A DNA stretch of 45,377 nucleotides from Alphaproteobacteria bacterium (GTDB taxonomy: Bacteria > Pseudomonadota > Alphaproteobacteria > RF32 > CAG-239), in NCBI GenBank assembly GCA_017935485.1, contig JAGBHO010000007.1:1-45377 (forward strand), read 5' to 3'. A program made the position numbers and the translations under genes. Positions 32,414 through 40,196 of the stretch are shown here, piece after piece; the stretch's first letter is position 1, and every line of letters begins with the position of its first letter. The notes under the pieces were generated by a model that worked only from the letters and a program-made list of their open reading frames with translations, was not told where the DNA came from and did no database searches.

Positions 32414-34354
32414 TTATTCACTCGCTAAAGCATCAATCGGGTTAAGGTTGGAAGCATTTTTTGCCGGCATATATCCGAAGATAATTCCGATAGCCGAAGA
32501 ACAAACCAAAGCCAGTATGATTGATGTTGTTGAAAAAATCATTCCGAAGTCTTCGGAAAATGTATTAAACCCGAGGCCGATAAGCATGGAAAGCGAAACG
32601 CCCATAAATCCGCCGACCAGACAAATCAAAATCGCCTCAATCAAAAACTGCTGCAAAATGTCAGCCTGCTTGGCGCCGATGGCCATGCGGATGCCGATTT
32701 CCTTGGTGCGTTCGGTAACCGAAACCAGCATAATGTTCATCACGCCGATACCGCCGACAATCAAAGAGATGACCGCAATGCTGGCAATCAGAAACTTCAT
32801 GGTATTTGTGGCATTTTCCACGGTCTGCTTGATACTGTCGCTGTTGATCATAAAAAAGTCTTTTTTGCCGTGCAGGGAAGTCAGGATGTTTTCAATACTT
32901 TCTTCCGCCACCTGCGAATTGACTTTGTCGGAAATTTTAACGGTAATGGTGTTAATGTCCGTACTGCCGTTAATCTTATACATGGCCGTGGTATAAGGGA
33001 CCCAAATGTTCATGGCGTCGGCACGCGGACCGGGGTTGTTGTCAACTTCCGTAATGCCGATAATCTTGAGCGGTTTTTTGTTAAAAATGATAATCTCGCC
33101 CAGCGGATTGGGATTATTTGCAAAATTTTCTTTTCTGGTATTCTCGTCAATCACCACCACCGAAGCAATATTGTTCACTTCGTTTTCTGTAAAAACCCGC
33201 CCTTGCGCCAGTTTCCGGCCCTTAACCTCAAAATACGAAGCGCCCACGCCGCGCAGCTGCGCTGTCGATGAAGTATTGCCGTATACAAGGGTTCCGCTGC
33301 CCGAAACGCTGGGCGTGGAATTGTCAATAAACCCCTGTTTGCTCAGATAGTCGGAGTCGCTGACTTTAAGGGTTTTGACCTTGCCGGACCTCATGTCGCC
33401 AAAACCTGTCCCCGGCATAATGTCAATGGTGTTTGTGCCCATGGAATTAATCTGCTCCATAATCTTGGCCTGCGAGGCATTGCCGAGAGCCACGACCGAC
33501 ACCACCGAGGCAATGCCGATGATAATGCCGAGCATTGTCAGAAGCGAGCGCATTTTATTGGATAAAATGGCATGGATAGACATGCTGAAAGATTCCGCAA
33601 AACGATATTTAAAAGTCTCAAGCTTGCTTCTTTTAATATATTTTACTTCATCGTTAATCTGATAAAAATCCGAGGCCTTGCGCTGGTCGGAAACAATCTC
33701 TCCGTCTTTGATTTCAATAATGCGGCTTGCCTGTGCGGCAATCTTGCTGTCGTGCGTGACCAGAATAATCGTATGACCCTGCTTATGCAGGCTTTTGATG
33801 ATTTCCATAACCATCTCGCCGCTTTTGGAATCAAGCGCGCCGGTCGGTTCATCGGCCAGAATAATCTCGCCGCCGTTCATCAGGGCGCGGGCAATGCTCA
33901 CCCGCTGCTGCTGGCCGCCGGACAACTCGTTGGGACGGTTTTTCAGCTTGTTTCCCAGGTCAAGTTTTTTCAAAAGTTCAACGGCCCGCTTGTCACGGTC
34001 ATCAGCGCCCAACCCCAGATAAATCGCGGGCAGGGCGGCATTTTCGCGGGCATTCAGGCTGTTAAGCAGGTTATACCGCTGAAAAATAAAGCCAAATGTC
34101 TTGCAGCGCAACTCCGCAAGCTGATCCCGATCCATTTTTCCGGCTTCAATGCCGTTGATTCTGTAAGAACCGGAAGTCGGCGTATCAAGGCAGCCGATAA
34201 TGTTCATCAGCGTTGATTTTCCTGAACCTGATTGCCCGATAATGGCCACAAAGTCGCCTTTCTGTATGGAAAGGTTAATGCCCTTTAACACATGAACGCG
34301 GTTCTTGGCCTGCCCGAAAAATTTGTTGATGTTTTGCAGCTCAAGAATATTCAT
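32414..34354 (-). CDS. macB: MacB-type ABC transporter (ATPase plus permease)
   Basis: 646 residues, the full MacB length. The N-terminal ATPase has Walker A GQSGSGKST (40-48), signature LSGGQQQR (near 142) and ILADEPTGALD. One membrane helix near 270-290 (LLTMLGIIIGIASVVSVVALG) is followed by a large periplasmic domain and three C-terminal helices (VISLIVGGIGVMNIMLVSV first). MacB is a mechanotransmission pump: it does not carry substrate through the membrane but drives export from the periplasm through TolC. The start codon follows the macA stop directly (TAGATG). The substrate cannot be read from the sequence. Confidence 0.93.
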   Translation of the reverse strand: MNILELQNINKFFGQAKNRVHVLKGINLSIQKGDFVAIIGQSGSGKSTLMNIIGCLDTPTSGSYRINGIEAGKMDRDQLAELRCKTFGFIFQRYNLLNSLNARENAALPAIYLGLGADDRDKRAVELLKKLDLGNKLKNRPNELSGGQQQRVSIARALMNGGEIILADEPTGALDSKSGEMVMEIIKSLHKQGHTIILVTHDSKIAAQASRIIEIKDGEIVSDQRKASDFYQINDEVKYIKRSKLETFKYRFAESFSMSIHAILSNKMRSLLTMLGIIIGIASVVSVVALGNASQAKIMEQINSMGTNTIDIMPGTGFGDMRSGKVKTLKVSDSDYLSKQGFIDNSTPSVSGSGTLVYGNTSSTAQLRGVGASYFEVKGRKLAQGRVFTENEVNNIASVVVIDENTRKENFANNPNPLGEIIIFNKKPLKIIGITEVDNNPGPRADAMNIWVPYTTAMYKINGSTDINTITVKISDKVNSQVAEESIENILTSLHGKKDFFMINSDSIKQTVENATNTMKFLIASIAVISLIVGGIGVMNIMLVSVTERTKEIGIRMAIGAKQADILQQFLIEAILICLVGGFMGVSLSMLIGLGFNTFSEDFGMIFSTTSIILALVCSSAIGIIFGYMPAKNASNLNPIDALASE

Positions 34355-35551
34355 CTAGAACCTCCTCGGGCCTCTCATCTTGGTATTTGCGGCCTTATCT
34401 GAGATTTCGGCAGATGACAGACGGGCGATAATCACCTCATCCCCCTCGGCCACGCCGTCCGTGACTTCAATATTCAGGCCGTCGGACACGCCTGTGGTGA
34501 TTGTGCACTTCATCACGCCCTGCGGCGTCAGAATTTCCACATATTTGTCTTTGCCGTCGTTCTTTACGGCAGTTACCGGAACCGTCAGCACGTTGTCGGC
34601 ATGCTCGACATAAATTACGTTTTGTGTTGTCATGCCGATTCTCAAAATCCCGTCCGGATTGGGAACGTTCAGACGGCCGTAGTAATAAATAGCTTCGCTC
34701 GATTCCACAACTTCGGTATATTCGCCGTTAGTCAAAAGCGTCAGCCCCGGATCAATGGATTGCAGCGTAGTTTCAAAAACATCCGTCAGATTGGCCAGAA
34801 CAGAATAGGTTACCCGCACGCCCGGCTTGATGTTACCGATATCTCCTTCCGAGATTTCTATCAAAATTTCCATCTGACTCAAGTCTGCAATCTGAACAAT
34901 GGTCGGCGTGTTCATGGCCGCATTGACGGTTTGGCCTTCTTTGACCGGAATAGAAACGATTGTGCCGTTAAGGGGTGCCGTAATTTTGGTATATCCGAGA
35001 TTGGTTTCGGCCGTGCTCAAAGAAATTTCCGTTTCTTTGATTGACGATTCAAGCTCGGTCACTTTGGCTTTGGCTGCTTCAAAAGCATCTTCTGCATTTT
35101 CAAGGTCTTCAACCGATGCGGCATTTCGTTTTTTCAGAGTCTGTGTTCTGTTATATTGTTTTTCGGCAATATTAAGAGAAATTTTTGCGGCCTTAAGCTG
35201 AGCCTGATAACTGTTAAGCTTAGCTTTGTTGATGTCCACGTCATTTTGCTGGGTTGTGGAATCAATTTCTGCAATCAAATCGCCTTTCTTAACGTTCTGC
35301 CCGATAGAAACATGAAGTTTTTCAATCTTGCCGGAAGCCTGAGCACCGACGGTCACCAGTTCGCTGGCTCTGACTTCGCCGGTTGCATTGACCACCTTTT
35401 GAATATCCTGCCGCTTGACCGGTTCCGTAATGTATGAAACACTGTCCCCTTCTTTAAAAAAAGCGGAATAAAGATAAAAGCCGATAATAACAATAAAAGC
35501 AAAAATCAAAAGCTTTCTGTTCTTTTTTATAAGCGTCCTAACCTTGTCCAT
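34355..35551 (-). CDS. macA: MacA-type periplasmic adaptor (HlyD family)
   Basis: 398 residues. A membrane anchor lies at about 13-32 (LLIFAFIVIIGFYLYSAFF), followed by the split lipoyl domain (VGAQASGKIEKLHVSIGQNVKKGDLIAEID and LGYTKITAPLNGTIVSIPV, each recognisable by pattern), a helical hairpin between them, and beta-barrel and membrane-proximal domains to the end (GDEVIIARLSS). It joins MacB to the outer-membrane channel. It is the first gene of the macA-macB-tolC unit. The 225 bases upstream are AT-rich, with no clear promoter seen. Confidence 0.92.
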   Translation of the reverse strand: MDKVRTLIKKNRKLLIFAFIVIIGFYLYSAFFKEGDSVSYITEPVKRQDIQKVVNATGEVRASELVTVGAQASGKIEKLHVSIGQNVKKGDLIAEIDSTTQQNDVDINKAKLNSYQAQLKAAKISLNIAEKQYNRTQTLKKRNAASVEDLENAEDAFEAAKAKVTELESSIKETEISLSTAETNLGYTKITAPLNGTIVSIPVKEGQTVNAAMNTPTIVQIADLSQMEILIEISEGDIGNIKPGVRVTYSVLANLTDVFETTLQSIDPGLTLLTNGEYTEVVESSEAIYYYGRLNVPNPDGILRIGMTTQNVIYVEHADNVLTVPVTAVKNDGKDKYVEILTPQGVMKCTITTGVSDGLNIEVTDGVAEGDEVIIARLSSAEISDKAANTKMRGPRRF

Positions 35552-35728
35552 CGTTTTTCTCTGTTGTTTTTTATTATTTTGTGTTTCTGCAAATTTACCG
35601 GTTTATTCTATCTGCTTTTCTTTATAAAATCTTTAACACAGAACTGTTGCCCATAATAATAAACGATATAAATCTCAAAAAAGTTCAAAATAATTGCAAA
35701 AAAAAATCCTAAAAAAATCCTAAAAAAG

Positions 35729-35753
35729 GGGGTTCCTTGTAAAAAGGAACCCC
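35729..35753 (-). terminator. Terminator of the outer-membrane barrel gene
   Basis: GGGGTTCCTT (35729-35738) pairs fully with AAGGAACCCC (35744-35753). On the minus strand it is followed by a T-rich run. A short tandem ATCCTAAAAAA repeat (35706-35727) lies just beyond. Confidence 0.9.
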
Positions 35754-35775
35754 GTCAAAGACTTGTTCGTTAAAA

Positions 35776-36594
35776 TTAGAACAAAACTTTAGCTTGCAGA
35801 CCGGCAGTGTAATCGTAGTCGATGTCATCGTTGTAGCTGCCGCCCAGATAGTAGTCGCCATAAATACCAAGAGCAACATTTTCTTTAACGAAGTAGTTAG
35901 CTTCGGCCTGTGCATACCACATATTGGTATTGCTGTTGTTCATAGCATAAAAATCTCTGACAAGATGTTTATCACCATCGGTATTGAAGTCATAACGAAT
36001 ACCTGCATCAAAAGAATATTTATCAGCAGATTTGTGAACACCACCAAACCAAGAATAGTTCATCGGACGATTAGCTTGGTCAATAACACTGGTAGCTGTG
36101 AAGGAAGTATACGGTGTCCAACCATTGCACAAATCATAGCCCAATTTTACTTCGGCAGCCAGTTCTTTGAACCATCTGCTGTCATTGTCTCTGTGACCAT
36201 ACCAGCTCTTCGGATTATATGTATAATAAGAAGCGCCTACCTGAGCCAGCCAGTTGCCTGCCTGCATATTGTATTTACCGCCGATAGTATAATCAAAGTT
36301 ATGGTCATTGTTGAATTCCTGATTAGAAACTCTCTTGCCGTCAAAATAGTTACCGATAGAACCAAAAACAGACAAATTGTCAGAAATACCATAGGTAATT
36401 TCTTCGTTGGCATATAAACCTTTGTAAACATTGCCTTCGCCATGTTTTACATTAATTCTCTGTGTTTCAATAGAAGTGTCGGACAAAACTTTGCCTTGTT
36501 CCGGCAGATAAAACGGGTTGGTAATATCTTTAGCAGAAGCGGCAGTTGCAAACATAACGGCAGCTGAAGCCAATAAAACAGTTCTATAATTCAT
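35776..36594 (-). CDS. Outer-membrane beta-barrel protein
   Basis: 272 residues. A signal peptide (MNYRTVLLASAAVMFATAASA, cleavage after residue 21) is followed by alternating aromatic/polar strands such as EITYGISDNLSVFGSIGNYF, YTIGGKYNMQAGNWLAQVGASYY and ENVALGIYGDYYLG, ending VLF with a terminal phenylalanine, the usual barrel assembly signal. It is probably an 8- to 12-strand barrel of unknown role. A strong Shine-Dalgarno (AAGGAGATCC) and a strong terminator suggest high expression. The 229-base interval upstream (36595-36823) is AT-rich and carries promoters for both sides. Confidence 0.85.
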   Translation of the reverse strand: MNYRTVLLASAAVMFATAASAKDITNPFYLPEQGKVLSDTSIETQRINVKHGEGNVYKGLYANEEITYGISDNLSVFGSIGNYFDGKRVSNQEFNNDHNFDYTIGGKYNMQAGNWLAQVGASYYTYNPKSWYGHRDNDSRWFKELAAEVKLGYDLCNGWTPYTSFTATSVIDQANRPMNYSWFGGVHKSADKYSFDAGIRYDFNTDGDKHLVRDFYAMNNSNTNMWYAQAEANYFVKENVALGIYGDYYLGGSYNDDIDYDYTAGLQAKVLF

Positions 36595-36787
36595 AAAGGA
36601 TCTCCTTACGTAGTTTTCTTTTTTTATGTCATACCTCGTTCTGATGTACGAAAATATGATGCCTGTAGTCTATTCAAAAAGAATTAATAAATCAATAACT
36701 TAATTAAGAAATATAAATATTGGGGGTATTATTGGGTATGGAAAGTGATTTTGTTGATGATTTTTTCTATGGAAATGCAAGGACTTC

Positions 36788-36798
36788 TGTGCTATAAT
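36788..36798 (+). promoter_or_regulatory. Extended -10 promoter of the 267-residue gene
   Basis: TGCTATAAT (TATAAT at 36793-36798) is a perfect extended -10, 26 bases before the ATG at 36824. TGGAAA 17 bases upstream is a weak -35. Confidence 0.65.
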
Positions 36799-36823
36799 CC
36801 GAACAAACAGGAAAGGTTTTGTA

Positions 36824-37627
36824 ATGAATGATAACAAAAAGTTACAACAGGCAATTCACTCTATTATAGAAAAAGCGGCTTCAACGGACATTGCGTCCAA
36901 CGTACCCTTGGGTTATTCCCAGCTTGCCGCCCTTAAAAACCTGCATAATTATTGCATTAATCAGGTTTTGAAAGATTCGGAAGTCATGCGGGATCCGCGC
37001 AAGCTCAATTACATGGCTTCGCAGGAGTTCAAAATTGCGCTGGTAGCGCTGTGCTTATCGCAGGCAGTGGTCAATCCGGCGCGGCGCAACCGCGAAACCA
37101 GAGAGTTTTTTATTGAAAATATTAATGTTTATCAGGCTGACGAACATACAAAGATGATAGATTTCGGCCGCATTCATCCCGCTGACGCCGATGCCTCGGT
37201 TTATCCGGAAATCATAGAAGACTGGAAGATTTACCGTGACCGCGAGGGCTTGGGAATTTCGGCGCTGATTGATGAAAAAACGCGCCTGACCGGATTGAGC
37301 GGATTTCAACGCGGCGGCGATCCGATTTATGAATTTGCCCGATTCCACCGCAAATATACCGAAAAGGAAAGAATAAAAGAAGAAAAAAGCCGCGATTCGG
37401 CGCAGGAAGCGTTTCGCAATGCCGTTGTTCAGTCTTTGGCCAACGAGATGACCAAACAACAACTGCTGGCGGGCAAAAATCCGCTTGAAATATTGGATAA
37501 TCTGTTAAATTCGGCCGGAAAATACCAGCCGTCGCAAAGATTGCGGCAGGAGCTTGATCCGGAAATCGAACAGAATGTCGCCCGTCTGCTGGAATATGAT
37601 AACTCCCGCTCCGGCCGCGAAAGATAA
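36824..37627 (+). CDS. Conserved-looking protein of unknown function
   Basis: 267 residues, soluble, with no signal peptide or membrane segment. It is mainly helical and charged. Landmarks are a tract MASQEFKIALVALCLSQAVVNPA near residue 65, an aromatic/acidic middle (DFGRIHPADADASVYPEII) and a helical end with ARLLEYDNSRSGRER. AGGAAAGG precedes the ATG. I cannot assign a function; the AGC-like codon use and good signals argue that it is a real gene. It converges on the next gene with a shared terminator. Confidence 0.75.
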   Translation: MNDNKKLQQAIHSIIEKAASTDIASNVPLGYSQLAALKNLHNYCINQVLKDSEVMRDPRKLNYMASQEFKIALVALCLSQAVVNPARRNRETREFFIENINVYQADEHTKMIDFGRIHPADADASVYPEIIEDWKIYRDREGLGISALIDEKTRLTGLSGFQRGGDPIYEFARFHRKYTEKERIKEEKSRDSAQEAFRNAVVQSLANEMTKQQLLAGKNPLEILDNLLNSAGKYQPSQRLRQELDPEIEQNVARLLEYDNSRSGRER

Positions 37628-37629
37628 CA

Positions 37630-37659
37630 AAAAGGATGCTTTTGCAAAAGCATCCTTTT
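37630..37659. terminator. Bidirectional terminator
   Basis: AAAAGGATGCTTTT-GC-AAAAGCATCCTTTT is a perfect palindrome with A and T runs on both sides. It lies between the stops of two convergent genes and should serve both. Confidence 0.93.
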
Positions 37660-37662
37660 CTT

Positions 37663-38208
37663 TTACCATTTAATCGGGTCATTGGCAATTTCCGGCGGCA
37701 CGGTTCCTTCAAAATAGACGGTGGTCAATTTGTGAAAATCCAGATTAGAATTGTAGATGTCCCTGATTTCAGTCGTTGGTGTCATAAAAGCAAAAGCGCA
37801 AGCCTTGTCCAATATCTCTTTGGGACATTGATAAATTGCTTCATCGGCCGAAGGGCGCAAAAAAATGTAATATCCGCCGTAAGAATGATAAGAAACGATT
37901 CTGCCAATCTCTTTCAATCCTTCGGCTTTGGCAATTACTTGAGGTTTGAACGTGCAGCTGGTTGTAGCAATGGGTGTGCTTTTTAGCCAGTAAAGTTCTT
38001 TGTCATTTTCCTTCGGACAAATACCAGCTTCGCCGTTTGAACCAAAAAGAACCGGACGGATTTTCGCGGCATAAGCCATAATCTGTTCTTGAGACATTGC
38101 TCGTTTTTGCTGTTCCAACTTGTCAAGAATTGCAATATATTCCTCTATTTTTTCTTGCGGCAATCCGGAACATTCTGTCAGCCAGAATATTTTGTCTTCG
38201 TTCGTCAT
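37663..38208 (-). CDS. Protein of unknown function, 181 residues
   Basis: Soluble and acidic at the N-terminus (MTNEDKIFWLTECSGLPQEK). A middle with cysteines follows (GEAGICPKEN, TTSCTFKP), then YHSYGGYYIFLRPSADEAIYQCPKEI and a C-terminal strand-rich part ending TVYFEGTVPPEIANDPIKW. I do not recognise it. The start at 38208 is chosen because the upstream extension to 38262 is basic and hydrophobic without a Shine-Dalgarno; 38208 also has only a weak one, so the 5' end is uncertain. It shares its terminator with the convergent gene. Confidence 0.7.
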   Translation of the reverse strand: MTNEDKIFWLTECSGLPQEKIEEYIAILDKLEQQKRAMSQEQIMAYAAKIRPVLFGSNGEAGICPKENDKELYWLKSTPIATTSCTFKPQVIAKAEGLKEIGRIVSYHSYGGYYIFLRPSADEAIYQCPKEILDKACAFAFMTPTTEIRDIYNSNLDFHKLTTVYFEGTVPPEIANDPIKW

Positions 38209-38339
38209 AATAATTATTTTTTTGATGAAACATAATAACTTATAGTGCTGACATAATAGCATTTATCAGATATTTCGTCAATAAACATTTTTTTACCATT
38301 TTGAGCTAAAAAGAAGTATCAATAGCAAGGAGAAAAAAC

Positions 38340-38528
38340 ATGAAATTGATTGTATATCTGATAATTCTGGCCGGTTTGGCTTATGGCGGCAAATGGGTTT
38401 ATGACAATTATCTGGCCGAGAGCGTGAACGAAGCCATGCACAAAACCGGAAACTATGTTGCCCGCCAGAATTTAGATCATATCGAAATCCATAGTGACGG
38501 CACTTATGTTGAAAAAGAATTGCCGTAA
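38340..38528 (+). CDS. Small membrane-anchored protein, 62 residues
   Basis: An N-terminal membrane segment (LIVYLIILAGLAYGGKWVY, about 3-21) is followed by a 40-residue polar tail with HIEIHSDGTYVEKELP. A perfect Shine-Dalgarno (AAGGAG) lies eight bases before the ATG. Function unknown; the strong translation signal makes a real small gene likely. Confidence 0.7.
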   Translation: MKLIVYLIILAGLAYGGKWVYDNYLAESVNEAMHKTGNYVARQNLDHIEIHSDGTYVEKELP

Positions 38529-38612
38529 AACGTGCAATAAAAAGGCGGGATATTTTTTCCCGCTTTCTTCATTTTCTCTGTTCAAAGCAGAAACTCTATC
38601 ACATTTTCCATT

Positions 38613-38730
38613 GGAGCAACGCGGACCTCTGGGCGAGGAGCTGACAACTGATGGCTGTCGGCCTCCCGACCGTGGGTCACATGGCGCTGTACAAAATGTG
38701 TGCCGCCGGTCGTACCGGTCATCCCCGGTC
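38613..38730. repeat. Dispersed GGAGCAACGCGG-type repeat, copy 2
   Basis: It begins GGAGCAACGCGG (38613-38624), then CTCTGGGC, then a variable hairpin-rich part with GACAACTGAT, and CCGGT/ACCGG. Related segments lie at 24068, 40141 and, inverted, 45247. The stretch CACATGGCGCTG with downstream ATGTGTGCC resembles the GGCACATGGTTG / CGTGCC hairpin beside copy 1. Confidence 0.55.
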
Positions 38731-38766
38731 TCTTTCTTTTATTGTCATCCTGAGCCCTTTTTTTAT

Positions 38767-38850
38767 TGTCATCCTGAGCGAAGCGAAGGATCCAGTCAAA
38801 CAAATCAGCTTTATTAATCAACTGGATTCTTCGTTGCACTCAGAATGACA
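38767..38850. repeat. Palindromic intergenic element, complete copy
   Basis: Two 30-base arms (38767-38796 and 38821-38850) begin TGTCATCCTGAGCGAAG and end CTCAGAATGACA; about 24 of 30 positions pair. The 24-base loop is AT-rich. A truncated copy is at 1-67. A fragment TTGTCATCCTGAGC also lies just before it (38742-38755). Confidence 0.8.
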
Positions 38851-38893
38851 GTGCTTTTTATTTTTCGTCACCATCGGGCTGTTTTTGTTTTTT

Positions 38894-38983
38894 GTCATCC
38901 CCGGGCTTGACCCGGGGATCCATCTCACAACCGGCACAGTGCTTGTTTCTTCATGGATTGCCGGATCAAGTCCGGCAATGACA
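38894..38983. repeat. Pair of inverted GTCAT-type palindromes
   Basis: CCCCGGG-CTTGA-CCCGGGG (38899-38917) and ATTGCCGGA-TCAAG-TCCGGCAAT (38957-38979) each start or end with GTCAT and GGATCCAT/ATGGAT, facing opposite ways. A third copy is at 45341-45377. Such elements are widespread between alphaproteobacterial genes. Confidence 0.8.
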
Positions 38984-39033
38984 AAGAAACATAATAAGCC
39001 CGAGAATGACAAATGCTTCAAAGCACTGTCATC

Positions 39034-39278
39034 CCCCTCTTTGCTAAGAGGGGCTGGGAAGCGCTAAGCAAAAACAACCGCTGCTCCGGTTGTTTTTGTC
39101 TGCAAGCTCTTTGGAACATCTTGGCAAGCGCGGAAAGCGTAAGCAACCGCAGCGAGCTTAGATGCCTAAGTTGAACTGCCCGATTACCGAACAACTTCTT
39201 AATCTTTGGAGCAAAGAGGTAAAATTGAAGCACTAAGCCTTGGAGCATAGCGACCTTAACTTTGCTCTGAAGATTTAG
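39034..39278. repeat. Modular structured repeat, copy 2 (diverged)
   Basis: Hairpin 1 is CCCCTCTT-TGCT-AAGAGGGG (39034-39053). An extra hairpin, AAAACAACCG / CGGTTGTTTT, lies at about 39070-39102. Hairpin 2 has arms CTTAATCTTTGGAGCAAAG (39198-39216) and CTTTGCTCTGAAGATTTAG (39260-39278) around a loop sharing TGAAGCACTAAGCC and GGAGCATAGCGA. All five differences from copy 1 in each arm are matched in the other arm. Hairpin 3 is missing; a T run follows GGTTGGGCTTGA. Confidence 0.75.
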
Positions 39279-39364
39279 AAAGTGAGGTTGGGCTTGATTT
39301 TTTTTATTCTTCCCCTGAAGCACAATCTCTCGTTTGGCACGGTTTGGGTGCCCTTTGCGAATAG

Positions 39365-39515
39365 CTTAGGTTTTGGAGCAAAAACCGAAAGTGAAGCACA
39401 ATGGTAGAGAGCGTAGCGAGTTTTGTGGCTGCCGGCCTCCGGCTTTTGCTCTGAAACCTTAACAAATGAGCGTAGGGCTGCCTTTTTGGTTACTTTTTGG
39501 CAGTCAAAAAGTAAC
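39365..39515. repeat. Modular structured repeat, copy 3 (diverged)
   Basis: Hairpin 2 arms are CTTAGGTTTTGGAGCAAAA (39365-39383) and TTTTGCTCTGAAACCTTAA (39444-39462), with loop GAGAGCGTAGCGAG and an inserted GCCGG/CCGGC. Hairpin 3 is GTTACTTTTTG-GCAGT-CAAAAAGTAAC (39489-39515); its closing pair and length differ from copies 1 and 4, but pairing is kept. A purine-rich tail follows to about 39690. Confidence 0.75.
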
Positions 39516-39700
39516 AATAAAAATAACCAACTCTATGAAGAAACCAAAACCCGAAAATAAAAAAGCGCCAGCAAAAGGGACAAGGGTGAGGGAGAAAAAG
39601 GCAGGGAGAGAAAAGGAAAAGAAGGGGCGGAGAGTGTGAGAGCGGAGAGAAAACGGAGAACAAACGTGACAAGGGGGTGAGAAAAAAGAGACGTGCTACA

Positions 39701-39889
39701 CCCTCTCATGAGTGAGAGGGGCGGGGAGAGTTGATTAGCCCGATTACCGAATGATTTCTTAGCTTTTGGCCCAAAGAGGCGAATATTAAGCACTAAGCCT
39801 TGGAGCATAGCGACCTTAACTTTGGGCTGAAAGCTTAGAAAATGAGGTTGGGCTTGACTTTTGCTTACTTTTGGTCAAGCAAAAGTAAG
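39701..39889. repeat. Modular structured repeat, copy 4
   Basis: Nearly identical in sequence and order to copy 1: hairpin 1 at 39701-39720, hairpin 2 arms at 39758-39776 and 39820-39838, hairpin 3 at 39864-39889. The polypurine tail follows to about 40060. The copy lies about 300 bases from the end of the flagellin gene. Confidence 0.8.
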
Positions 39890-40140
39890 AAAGAAGAATA
39901 ACCAACTTTATGAAGAAAACAAAATCCGAAAATAAAAAAAGGAAAGGCCGCGGCAAAAGGGACAAGGGGGCGAAAAAAGGCGGGACAAGAAAAGGAGAAG
40001 AAAGTGGCGGGAAAAAGGAAAGCCGCGGGGAGTGATAGGGCGGAAAGGAAAAGGATATCCCTTGTAGGGATATAAAAAAGGGAGAAACAAGTCCTCCCTT
40101 CTTTTTTGTTCTGAGTACAAACTCTTTCCCGAATAATATC

Positions 40141-40196
40141 GGAGCAACGCGGTCTCTGAGGCATATTGCCGACAACCGATCGCCGCCGACGTTCGG
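40141..40196. repeat. Dispersed GGAGCAACGCGG-type repeat, copy 3
   Basis: It begins GGAGCAACGCGGTCTCTGAG, followed by GCATATTGCCGACAACCGAT. It directly abuts the flagellin stop codon, so it probably forms the 3' end of the flagellin transcript. I see no classical T-run terminator here. Confidence 0.55.

Noticed and set aside
38494..38817. Plus-strand 107-residue frame after the small membrane protein
   Set aside because: It overlaps the real small gene and then runs through repeats; no start signal.
39490..40175. Several overlapping minus-strand reading frames rich in F, L and P
   Set aside because: Same artefact as at 259-573; no Shine-Dalgarno or consistent start, and copies disagree in frame and length.
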